NCBI RefSeq assembly: GCF_900197875.1
Contig: NZ_FZMO01000223.1
Coordinates: 1 to 64,000, forward strand
Source: Frankia canadensis
GTDB lineage: Bacteria; Actinomycetota; Actinomycetes; Frankiales; Frankiaceae
DNA length: 64,000 nucleotides
Direction of reading: 5' to 3'
How positions within the stretch are numbered: position 1 is the stretch's first letter; every line of letters begins with the position of its first letter. Positions 9,823 through 17,318 of the stretch are shown piece after piece. The position numbers and the translations under genes are program-made. A model generated the notes under the pieces. That model was not told the DNA's origin. It ran no database searches and saw only the letters and a program-made list of their open reading frames with translations.

Positions 9823-11642
9823 CGACCGGACGGCGGTCGGATGGCGCGCCGCCCGCCCGGCGCCATCCCGGCCTCGGCAGGACCGGCCGTCGCGCCGGCA
9901 TCGCCCGTGCCGGCGTCACCGGGCTGGCGGCCGCCGTCCGGCTGGGCGGGGCCCCGCCGGCGGAAGCCGGCTCGGGAGCGGGCCTGGACTCCGCCGGAGC
10001 GGTCACCGCCGGAGCGGCCGCCGCCGGTCGAACCGGCCGCGTCACGTCCGGCCGCGTCGCGCACCGCCGCGTCGCGCACCGCCACCTCGCGCACCGCCAC
10101 CTCGCGCCCAGCCACCTCGCGGCGCACGCCGGTTCCCTGCGGATCGGCGTCCGCGGACTCCCGCGCGGCCGGCACCGTGACGGACTCGCGGCCGCCGGCG
10201 GGGCGCACGCCGGAGTCGGGTGCGAGCATCCGCGTGGCGCGCGCGGCGGCGGCGCGGGCGTGCCGGCCGCGGGGCGCGTAGCTGCTGTACTGGCCGAAGT
10301 AGTAGGCGTCCGGTCCCTTGGTCGGGACCATGTTGAGCACCGTGCCGACCATCCGGGCGTCCACCGCGCGCAGCGTCTCTGTGGCGCGGCGCAACTGCTC
10401 ACGCCGGGTCCGGCCAACCCGCGCAACCAGCAGGACCCCGTCGGCGCGGGTGGCGAGCACCGCGGCGTCGGTGACGGGCAGCAGCGGCGGGGCGTCGAGG
10501 AGCACGAAGTCGAACCGGGTGTGCAGCAGGTCGATGAGGTCGGCCATGTTCTGCGAGCCGAGCAGCTCGCTCGGGTTCGGCGGGACCGGCCCGGAGGCGA
10601 GCACCTCGATCTTGCCGGCGCCGACGCGGCCCTCTCCCCACGGCTGCAGGACGTCGTCGAGGTCGGCCGCGCCGATGAGCACCGAGGTGAGGCCCGCCGC
10701 CGACTCGACGCCGAGGTAGCCGGAGAACGACGGCCGGCGCAGGTCGCCCTCGATGAGGCAGACCCGGTGGCCGCCCTGCGCCAGGCTGATCGCGAGGTTG
10801 CAGACGGTCGTCGTCTTGCCCTCGCCCGGCACGGAACTGGAGACCAGGATCGACCGGGGTCCGGCGTCGACGTCGACGAACTGCAGGTTGGTCCGCAGCT
10901 GGCGGAACGCCTCGGCCCGGGCGGAGTGCGGCCGGGCGTTGGTGATGAGCGGGCGGCGCACCGACTCGGTGTCATAGTTGATCATGGCCAGGTTCGGCAG
11001 GTCGGTGACGTCACGGGCGTCGTCCTGGCCGGAGATGCTGGTGTCCAGCCGGAAGCGGACGATCGCCGCGGTGATCCCCAGGATCAGGCCGAGCAGCAGG
11101 CCGAGCGCCATGTTGCGGGTCGGCTGCGGGGCGACCGGCGAGGTGGGGAGCTTGGCGCGCTCCCACACGTTCACCCGCACGGACGGCGGGCTGTCGTCGG
11201 CGGGACGCTCGATCATGGCGACGGCGTCGGAGAACTCCTCCCCGACCGCGTCGGCGATCGACGTGGCCTGCCGCGGGTCCCGGTCGCGCACGGTGGCCTT
11301 CAACAGCACCGTGTCCGGGACGGCCTGCGCGGTGACCTGCCCGCGCAGCTGGTCCGGGGTGGTCCGCAGGTGCAGCCGGTGGATGACGGCCATCGCCACC
11401 CGGTCGCTCGCCACCAGGTTGGCGTACGACTTCACCCTCTGCTGGGACAGCAGGCCGCCCTGGTAGGCGGAGGCGGCACCGTCGGCGTTGTCCGGCGAGG
11501 AGACGACCATGGTCACCGACGCGGCGTACTCCTTCGTGGACCGCCAGGTCGAGCCGGCGGCGAGCAGCCCGCCGAGCACCACGAAGGCGAGCATGAGCAT
11601 CCAGCTGCGGCGAAGGACGCGGACATAGTCGCGCAGTTCCAC
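9819..11642 (-). CDS. Wzz/BY-kinase fusion (polysaccharide co-polymerase with tyrosine autokinase)
   Basis: 607 residues. A Wzz-like membrane domain (helices about 14-32 and 178-196) flanks an external loop, then a bacterial tyrosine kinase domain. Walker A SVPGEGKTT is at about 270-278, Walker A' LIEGDLRRP near 297-304 and Walker B FVLLDAPP near 379-386. A Tyr cluster (Y447, Y448, Y452, Y455) is the probable autophosphorylation site. Such proteins set chain length and export of exopolysaccharide. The C-terminus is unusual: about 145 extra residues, with six-residue REVAVR/RDAAVR repeats and a Gly/Pro-rich end. GTG at 11642 is preceded by GGGAGGG. It is the first gene of a pair with the DUF4012 gene and diverges from the FlaA1-like gene. 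Confidence 0.88.
   Translation of the reverse strand: MELRDYVRVLRRSWMLMLAFVVLGGLLAAGSTWRSTKEYAASVTMVVSSPDNADGAASAYQGGLLSQQRVKSYANLVASDRVAMAVIHRLHLRTTPDQLRGQVTAQAVPDTVLLKATVRDRDPRQATSIADAVGEEFSDAVAMIERPADDSPPSVRVNVWERAKLPTSPVAPQPTRNMALGLLLGLILGITAAIVRFRLDTSISGQDDARDVTDLPNLAMINYDTESVRRPLITNARPHSARAEAFRQLRTNLQFVDVDAGPRSILVSSSVPGEGKTTTVCNLAISLAQGGHRVCLIEGDLRRPSFSGYLGVESAAGLTSVLIGAADLDDVLQPWGEGRVGAGKIEVLASGPVPPNPSELLGSQNMADLIDLLHTRFDFVLLDAPPLLPVTDAAVLATRADGVLLVARVGRTRREQLRRATETLRAVDARMVGTVLNMVPTKGPDAYYFGQYSSYAPRGRHARAAAARATRMLAPDSGVRPAGGRESVTVPAARESADADPQGTGVRREVAGREVAVREVAVRDAAVRDAAGRDAAGSTGGGRSGGDRSGGVQARSRAGFRRRGPAQPDGGRQPGDAGTGDAGATAGPAEAGMAPGGRRAIRPPSGR
10040..10115. repeat. 18-nt repeats in the BY-kinase C-terminal tail
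   Basis: Imperfect units around GTCGCGCACCGCC and CTCGCGCACCGCCAC encode the Arg-(Glu/Asp)-(Val/Ala)-Ala hexapeptide repeats near residues 505-535 of the BY-kinase. Confidence 0.75.
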
Positions 11643-11729
11643 TCGTCGACCACCCTCCCGGGATGAAGATCCCGACCACTCACCGTCATTGAGGACCCCC
11701 CCAACATACCCGATGAGTAGCGATTATTT

Positions 11730-11751
11730 TACTCTCCGTTACGCTTACTCT
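11730..11751 (+). promoter_or_regulatory. Divergent promoter region with shared TACTCTCCGT motif
   Basis: TACTCTCCGT at 11730-11739 is identical to the half-site of the palindrome at 7629-7638 and, as there, follows a CGAT. A TANNNT box (TACTCT, 11746-11751) ends 8 nt before the ATG at 11760, so that gene is probably leaderless. Confidence 0.5.
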
Positions 11752-11759
11752 ATGGCCTC

Positions 11760-13691
11760 ATGTGGAGACGTAGAGTAGACGGCGCGGTCGGTAGCCGGTG
11801 GACTGAGCACCTCGCACGGCGCGTGTCGCGCCTCGACCTCCGCCAGCGAGTGGGGCTGCACATCGCGCTCGACAGCCTGGCGATGATCATCGGGCTCACG
11901 TCAGCCCAGTTCGGTCGGTTCGACTACACCCTCAGCGCGCTGTCCGGCTTCGGCTTCTGGGTGATCTGCGCCCTCGCGGTCTGCCTGCTCCACTTCCTGG
12001 GCACCGCGCTGCACCTGTACCTGGGGCGCTACCGGTTCGGCGGGTTCGAGGAGGTGCTCGGCCTGCTCGTCGCGGTGCTGCTGACGATCGTCGGGGTGCT
12101 CGTCGTCATCGCCACGTTCGGCTCCCCCCGGCCGATGCCGCTGAGCGTGCCCCCGCTGGGCGGCACCGTCACGCTCGTGGTCATGTTCGGCGTCCGCTAC
12201 CTGTGGCGGCTGCTGGAGGAACGGCTGCGCCGCCCCGACCGGAGCCGGGCCGAGCCGATCCTCGTCTTCGGCGCCGGTCAGGGCGGGGAGAGCGTCGTCG
12301 CGGCGATGCTGCGCTCGCAGGACAGCCCCTACTACCCCGTCGCGCTGCTCGACGACGACCCGAACGTGTACAACCTGCGCCTGTCCGGCGTGCGGGTGCG
12401 CGGCGGGCGGGACGCGATCGGGGCCGTCGCGGCCGACACCGGCGCCCGGACGGTGCTCGTCGCGATCCCGAGCGCCGATGCCGAGCTCCTCCGGGAGATC
12501 AGCAGAATCGCCGAGAACGCCGGGCTCGCCGTGAAGGTCGTGCCGCGGGTGGGCGATCTGATCGACGGCCGGGTCGGCGTCGGCGACATCCGCGACATGG
12601 ACCTCGCCGACCTGCTCGGCCGCCGCCAGATCAGCACCGACATGAGCGGCGCCGCGGGCTACCTGGCGGGCCGCCGGGTCCTGGTCACCGGTGCCGGCGG
12701 GTCGATCGGCTCGGAGCTGTGCCGCCAGATCGCCCGCTTCGGCCCGGCCGAGCTGATCATGCTGGACCGGGACGAGTCGGCGCTGCGGGCCGTCCAGCTG
12801 TCGATCTCCGGCCGGGCGATGCTCGACGACGACGCCATCGTGCTCGGCGACATCCGCGACCTCGACCTGATGACCAGGCTCTTCGCCGAGCGCCGCCCGC
12901 AGGTCGTCTTCCACGCCGCGGCGCTCAAGCACCTGCCCCTGCTGGAGCGCTTCCCCGGCGAGTCGGTCAAGACGAACGTCTGGGGCACGCTGACGATCCT
13001 GCGCACCGCGCTCGCCTGCGGCGTCGAGCGGCTGGTGAACATCTCCACCGACAAGGCCGCGAACCCCGCCAGTGCCCTGGGCTACTCCAAGCGGATCACC
13101 GAGCGGCTCACCGCACACCTGGCCGGCCAGGCCGACGGCACCTTCGTCAGCGTGCGCTTCGGCAACGTGCTGGGCAGCAACGGCTCAGTGCTCACCGTGT
13201 TCGCCAGCCAGCTCGCCGCGGGTGGGCCGCTCACCGTGACCCACCCGGAGGTGACGCGCTACTTCATGACGATCCCCGAGGCGGTCGAGCTGGTCCTGCA
13301 GGCCGGCGCCATCGGCGCGCCCGGCGAGGCGCTCGTCCTCGACATGGGCGAGCCGGTGCGCATCGCCGACGTCGCCCGCCGGCTCGCCGCCCGCGAGCCA
13401 CGGCCGATCGACATCGTCTACACCGGGCTCGGCACCGGCGAGAAGCTGCACGAGGAGCTGTTCGGCACCGGCGAGTCCGACCGGCGCCCGCATCATCCCC
13501 TCATCTCGCACGTGGGGGTGCCGGCGCTGGACCCGGCGCTGACCCTGGCCCTGGACCCTGGCGCGGCACCGGCGTCGGTGCTGGCCCAGCTGGCCGCCCT
13601 CACCCGCGCCGCCGCACCCGCCCCCAGCTCCGTGCGCGACCTGATCCCCCGCCAGCCGACGGCGGACCCGGCGAGGGGCGTCACGTCCTGA
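11760..13691 (+). CDS. FlaA1/CapD-type nucleotide-sugar 4,6-dehydratase, membrane-bound
   Basis: 643 residues. Four N-terminal membrane helices (about 30-140) are followed by a nucleotide-binding CoA-binding-like domain (ILVFGAGQGGESV). A C-terminal extended short-chain dehydrogenase domain comes next, with NAD motif VTGAGGSIGSELCRQ (about 308-322). The active-site pair appears as NISTDKAANP and the lysine of YSKR, in the altered form seen in this family. These enzymes dehydrate and epimerise UDP-GlcNAc-type sugars for capsule or glycan synthesis. It diverges from the BY-kinase gene, and its 3' end overlaps the convergent epimerase gene by 11 bp. Confidence 0.9.
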   Translation: MWRRRVDGAVGSRWTEHLARRVSRLDLRQRVGLHIALDSLAMIIGLTSAQFGRFDYTLSALSGFGFWVICALAVCLLHFLGTALHLYLGRYRFGGFEEVLGLLVAVLLTIVGVLVVIATFGSPRPMPLSVPPLGGTVTLVVMFGVRYLWRLLEERLRRPDRSRAEPILVFGAGQGGESVVAAMLRSQDSPYYPVALLDDDPNVYNLRLSGVRVRGGRDAIGAVAADTGARTVLVAIPSADAELLREISRIAENAGLAVKVVPRVGDLIDGRVGVGDIRDMDLADLLGRRQISTDMSGAAGYLAGRRVLVTGAGGSIGSELCRQIARFGPAELIMLDRDESALRAVQLSISGRAMLDDDAIVLGDIRDLDLMTRLFAERRPQVVFHAAALKHLPLLERFPGESVKTNVWGTLTILRTALACGVERLVNISTDKAANPASALGYSKRITERLTAHLAGQADGTFVSVRFGNVLGSNGSVLTVFASQLAAGGPLTVTHPEVTRYFMTIPEAVELVLQAGAIGAPGEALVLDMGEPVRIADVARRLAAREPRPIDIVYTGLGTGEKLHEELFGTGESDRRPHHPLISHVGVPALDPALTLALDPGAAPASVLAQLAALTRAAAPAPSSVRDLIPRQPTADPARGVTS

Positions 13692-14637
13692 CCGGCGGGT
13701 CGGCCGGCGCGCTCACCCCCCGCTCCGCGTACCAGGCGACCGTCGCCTCCAGTGCCTCGCCGAGAGTGATCCCGGTGGCGTCCGGGAACAGCGCGCGCAT
13801 CGTCGCTGTCGCCGCCTGGGAGTCTCGGACGTCACCGGAGCGCGGCGCGTCGTGGCGCACGGTGAGCGACCGGCCGAGGATCCGCTCCAGCTCGCCGATG
13901 ACGGTGAGCAGGTCCGTCCTGGTACCGAAGGCGATGTTGACGGGGTCGGGATGGCTCAGCCGCCGTCTCGCCGCGTCGCAGAGCATCTCGGCGACGCTCG
14001 CGACGTAGGTGAAGTCGCGGGTCTGCCGGCCGTCGCCGTGCACGGTCAGCGGGCGGCCCGCCAGCGCCGCCTCGATGAACGTCGGCACCACGGCGGCGTA
14101 GGCGTGCCCGGCCGACTGGTAGGGGCCGAAGACGTTGAACAGCCGCACCGCCAGCACCGGCAGGCCGAAGGCGCCCTGGTAGGACAGCGCGTATCCCTCG
14201 GCGGCCAGCTTCGACGCCGCGTACGGGCTCAGCGGCCGGCAGGGCCCGTCCTCCGGGCGCGGCAGCGTCCCGCCCGCGCCGTACACCGACGAGGAGGAGA
14301 CGACGACGACGTGCGTCTCGGCCCGCTGGGCGACGTCGAGCACCGTGAGGGTGCCGGTCGCGTTGACCGCGTGGGTCGCCATGGGGTCGAGCAGCGAGCG
14401 TTCCACCGAGGGCCGCGCGGCCAGGTGGACGATGCTGTCCGCCCCCGTGCACGCCTCCTCGACCACCTCGCGGTCGGTCACGCTGCCCCGGACCAGCTTG
14501 ACGGGCAGGCTCGCGAGGTTCGAGACGGCACCCGTGCTGAGATCGTCGATCACGACCACCTCCGCACCGGCGGCGAGCAGCGCCCTGGTCAGGTGGGCAC
14601 CGATGAAACCGGCACCGCCTGTCACGACTACCTTCAC
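13681..14637 (-). CDS. NAD-dependent sugar-nucleotide epimerase/dehydratase
   Basis: 318 residues, extended SDR family. The NAD-binding VVVTGGAGFIGAHL is at residues 2-15, and the active site has the Ser region SSSSVYGAGG and Tyr-Lys in YAASKLAAE. C-terminal substrate contacts (GDGRQTRDFTYV, NIAFGTRT) match UDP-glucose 4-epimerase-like enzymes; the exact sugar cannot be told. GTG at 14637 has GAAGGG about 11 nt upstream; the open frame further upstream lacks family similarity. A TACTAT -10-like box lies at 14677-14672. Its neighbours are polysaccharide genes, and it converges on the dehydratase gene. Confidence 0.88.
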   Translation of the reverse strand: MKVVVTGGAGFIGAHLTRALLAAGAEVVVIDDLSTGAVSNLASLPVKLVRGSVTDREVVEEACTGADSIVHLAARPSVERSLLDPMATHAVNATGTLTVLDVAQRAETHVVVVSSSSVYGAGGTLPRPEDGPCRPLSPYAASKLAAEGYALSYQGAFGLPVLAVRLFNVFGPYQSAGHAYAAVVPTFIEAALAGRPLTVHGDGRQTRDFTYVASVAEMLCDAARRRLSHPDPVNIAFGTRTDLLTVIGELERILGRSLTVRHDAPRSGDVRDSQAATATMRALFPDATGITLGEALEATVAWYAERGVSAPADPPVRT

Positions 14638-14768
14638 CGATTCATCACCCTTCGAGTTCAGAAGGATGCCGATAGTAGTTGATGGCGACGCGCAATCGTG
14701 GCGCCACACTCCGCGTCACCCGCCGGACGTCACATCAACCTCAGGCGCCGCACCGCCGCTGTGAGTGT

Positions 14769-14801
14769 TGAGTTGAACTCATAGAGATGACGTTCTAGGT
14801 T
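14769..14801 (+). promoter_or_regulatory. Promoter of the NeuD-like gene with palindrome at -35
   Basis: TTGAAC (14773-14778), a 17-nt spacer and TAGGTT (14796-14801) precede the GTG by 7 nt, so the transcript is probably leaderless. The -35 lies inside TGAGTTGAACTCA (14769-14781), a near-perfect palindrome that could bind a repressor. Confidence 0.6.
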
Positions 14802-14808
14802 TCGCCGC

Positions 14809-15567
14809 GTGCCTGACGAGCCACGTCCCCTGGTGATCGTGGGTGCGGACGGCCACGGCCGGGAGCTGCTCGACGTGGTAGAGGCGGTCAACGCGGCCGC
14901 GGCGGCCGCCGGCGGCCCGGCCCGTTACGCGTTCCTCGGCTTCCTCGACGACGGCTGTGCCGACCCGGATCCGGTCGCCCGCCGCGGCGCACCGCTGCTT
15001 GGCGGCCCGGCCCTGCTCGGCCAGCTCGACGCCGACTACCTCATCGGATACGGCGACGCCGCGACCCGGGCGCGCATCGATCACCACGCGTCCGTGCACG
15101 GCCGCCGTCCCGCCACCCTGGTGCATCCGCGGGCGAGCCTCGGCGGCGACGTCCGGCTCGGCCCCGGCACCGTCATCTGCGCTCTGGCCAGCCTCACGAC
15201 GAACATCCGCACCGGCCGGCACGTGATCGTCGACGTCGCGGCGAGCGTGGCGCACGACTGCCGGCTCGGCGACTACGTGACCATGGCGCCTGGCGCGCGC
15301 CTGTCCGGCGGCGTCGCCGTCGGTGCCCAGGCGTGGATCGGCTCGCAGGCGAGCGTCGTCGGCCGCCGCCGGGTCGGCGACCGGGCGGTCGTGGGTGCCG
15401 GCGCCGTGGTCACCGACGACATCCGCGCCGCGGAGGTCGTCGCGGGCGTCCCGGCCCGGCCCATCGACGCCGCACCCGGCCGGCCACGGCCCCGCACGGG
15501 CTGGCCCGACACCGCGCCCGATCCGCGCGGCGCCGTCCCCGCCGAGCGCCACGCCCGCGTCGACTAG
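14809..15567 (+). CDS. NeuD-like sugar O-/N-acyltransferase (left-handed beta-helix)
   Basis: 252 residues. An N-terminal Rossmann-like part (VIVGADGHGRELLDVVEA) is followed by hexapeptide-repeat strands from about residue 105 (LGGDVRLGPGTVI, CRLGDYVTM, GSQASVVGRRRVGD, VVGAGAVVTDDI). The acceptor-site His is probably in VAHDCRLG. This is the layout of the PglD/NeuD family, which acetylates amino sugars. It probably decorates the surface polymer made by this cluster. The last 25 residues are Pro/Arg-rich and not part of the fold. GTG start chosen from the promoter spacing. Confidence 0.85.
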   Translation: MPDEPRPLVIVGADGHGRELLDVVEAVNAAAAAAGGPARYAFLGFLDDGCADPDPVARRGAPLLGGPALLGQLDADYLIGYGDAATRARIDHHASVHGRRPATLVHPRASLGGDVRLGPGTVICALASLTTNIRTGRHVIVDVAASVAHDCRLGDYVTMAPGARLSGGVAVGAQAWIGSQASVVGRRRVGDRAVVGAGAVVTDDIRAAEVVAGVPARPIDAAPGRPRPRTGWPDTAPDPRGAVPAERHARVD

Positions 15568-15657
15568 CGGCCCCATCAGCCACGAAATCGCTATTCGTCC
15601 ATTGAAACGCCGTCATCGGCCTGTGGTGGGCGGGTCCGCGACCGTAGGATCTGACCC

Positions 15658-16413
15658 GTGGATCGCTGGCTCACCATGACGGGTTGTGACAACGTTCGCG
15701 ATCTCGGCGGCCTGCCCACGGCCGACGGCTCGCTCACCCGATACGGCGTCTTCCTGCGCGCCGACTCGGTGCAGACCGCCACGGAGGACGACGTCATCCT
15801 GCTGCGGGATACCTACGGCCTGCGCACGGTCATCGATCTGCGGGCCAAGGAGGAGGCGTTGCGGGAGGGCCGCGGCCCCCTGGAGTTCGAGGCCATCGCC
15901 TACCACCACCTGTCGTTCCTGCCGGGCGAGTGGGTGATGCCGGACGATCCGCGTTACCCCGCGATCGTCCGCGACCAGGATTCCGCCGACCGCGTCGAGC
16001 ACTACCTGAACTACCTGCGCCGGGCCGAGGACGCCGTCGCCCAGGCGCTGCGCGTGCTGGCCCATCCGGCCGCGGGCCCCGCGCTGTTCCACTGCGCGGC
16101 CGGCAAGGACCGCACCGGTGTGCTCGCCGCGATGATCCTCAGCATCGCCGAGGTCGACCGCGCCGCGATCATCGACGACTACACCCGGACCAACGAGCGG
16201 ATCGAACGGGTCAACTCCCGGCTCGCCGACCGCCCGTCCTACAACCGCTCGGCGGTCCCGCTGACCCCCGGCCAGCTCAGCTGCCGGCCGGAGGTCATGA
16301 GCGGCTTCCTCGAAGGCGTCGACGCCGAGTGGGGCGGCGCCGCGGCCTGGGCGCGCCAGGCCGGCGTCAGCGACGGCGACCTGCGGGCACTGCGCTCAGC
16401 ACTCGTCGGCTAG
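15658..16413 (+). CDS. Protein-tyrosine/serine phosphatase (PtpB-like family)
   Basis: 251 residues. The catalytic P-loop HCAAGKDRTG (Cys near residue 146) matches the Cys-x5-Arg motif of the tyrosine-phosphatase family PF13350. The early NVRDLGGLPTADG and VIDLRAKEE motifs are also typical of it. It sits four genes from the BY-kinase and may reverse its autophosphorylation, but other targets are as likely. A TAGGAT box lies 7 nt before the GTG, pointing to a leaderless start. The lytic transglycosylase gene follows after 28 nt. Confidence 0.88.
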   Translation: MDRWLTMTGCDNVRDLGGLPTADGSLTRYGVFLRADSVQTATEDDVILLRDTYGLRTVIDLRAKEEALREGRGPLEFEAIAYHHLSFLPGEWVMPDDPRYPAIVRDQDSADRVEHYLNYLRRAEDAVAQALRVLAHPAAGPALFHCAAGKDRTGVLAAMILSIAEVDRAAIIDDYTRTNERIERVNSRLADRPSYNRSAVPLTPGQLSCRPEVMSGFLEGVDAEWGGAAAWARQAGVSDGDLRALRSALVG

Positions 16414-16441
16414 GCCGGCCTGGGGTAGGGACGGTAGGCCG

Positions 16442-16966
16442 ATGATCCGGCGGGTGCCCGCGCGGCCGGTCGCGGCCGCCCTGCTCGCGCTCGCCCTGGC
16501 CGCCGGCTGCGGGATCCTGCAGCGCCCCCACCATGTGCCGGACGAGCTGATCCCGCTGTTCCAGGCCGCCGCCACCGCCTACGGGACCCTCACCGCCGCC
16601 CAGCTCGCCGCGCAGGCCCGGGTGGAGAGCAAGTTCAACCCGAAGGCGGTGTCGCGTGCCGGCGCCCGCGGGATCATGCAGTTCCTGCCGTCCACCTGGG
16701 CGGATTTCGGCGTCGACGGCAACCATGACGGCGTCGCCGATCCGATGGACCCGCGCGACGCCATCCCGGCCGCCGCGGCCTACGAGGCGAAGCTCGCCCA
16801 GCTCGTCGCCCACCTGCCCGGCGACCGCGTGTCGCTGATCCTCGCCGCCTACAACGCCGGGCCGGACGCGGTGCGCGCCGCCGGCGGCATCCCCGACATC
16901 GGCGAGACCCGGCGGTACGTGGCGAAGGTGCACGACTGGGCGGCCACGTTCTCCGACCAGCTCTGA
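16442..16966 (+). CDS. Lytic transglycosylase lipoprotein (SLT domain)
   Basis: 174 residues. A lipoprotein signal with lipobox LAAGC (Cys about 20) tethers it outside the membrane. The transglycosylase core shows the catalytic Glu in AQARVESKFNPKAVS, then GARGIMQFLPSTWADFG and LAAYNAGPDAV. It cleaves peptidoglycan glycan strands. It is at the small end for the family, essentially only the catalytic domain. It is close behind the phosphatase gene and may be co-transcribed with it. Confidence 0.92.
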   Translation: MIRRVPARPVAAALLALALAAGCGILQRPHHVPDELIPLFQAAATAYGTLTAAQLAAQARVESKFNPKAVSRAGARGIMQFLPSTWADFGVDGNHDGVADPMDPRDAIPAAAAYEAKLAQLVAHLPGDRVSLILAAYNAGPDAVRAAGGIPDIGETRRYVAKVHDWAATFSDQL

Positions 16967-17000
16967 CTGGCGCCGACCAGCCCTCACCAGTGCGGCGCCG

Positions 17001-17207
17001 TCACCCGACCCGCAGCTGCTCGCCCGGAACCTGCACCTCGTCACCCGGCACGAGCTGGCGTCCGCGGCGGTTCTCCACGTCACCGTTGACCCGCACCATG
17101 CCGCCCGTCAGCAGCCCCTTGACGTCCGATCCCGCCTCGACGACGTCGGCGAGCTTGAGGAACTGGCCCAGCCGGATCGCGTCACCCTGGATGCTCACCT
17201 CTCGCAT
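17001..17207 (-). CDS. S4-domain RNA-binding protein
   Basis: 68 residues, a single S4 fold (IRLGQFLKLADVVEAGSDVKGLL, VRVNGDVENRRGRQL, VPGDEVQV), as in the YaaA/YbcJ group. It probably binds structured RNA, perhaps ribosomal. ATG 17207 is chosen because the S4 fold starts immediately after it; the open frame continues upstream without similarity. It diverges from fasR. Confidence 0.85.
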   Translation of the reverse strand: MREVSIQGDAIRLGQFLKLADVVEAGSDVKGLLTGGMVRVNGDVENRRGRQLVPGDEVQVPGEQLRVG

Positions 17208-17318
17208 CCCCTCAGCATCGCCCCTGCCACCGGCGAGATGTGCAGGGCCTCCCGCCCGCCCGGGGCCGCGCGCCGACGACCCATCCCTCAATCTCCGTCC
17301 CCGGCCCGTGCCTGAGGC

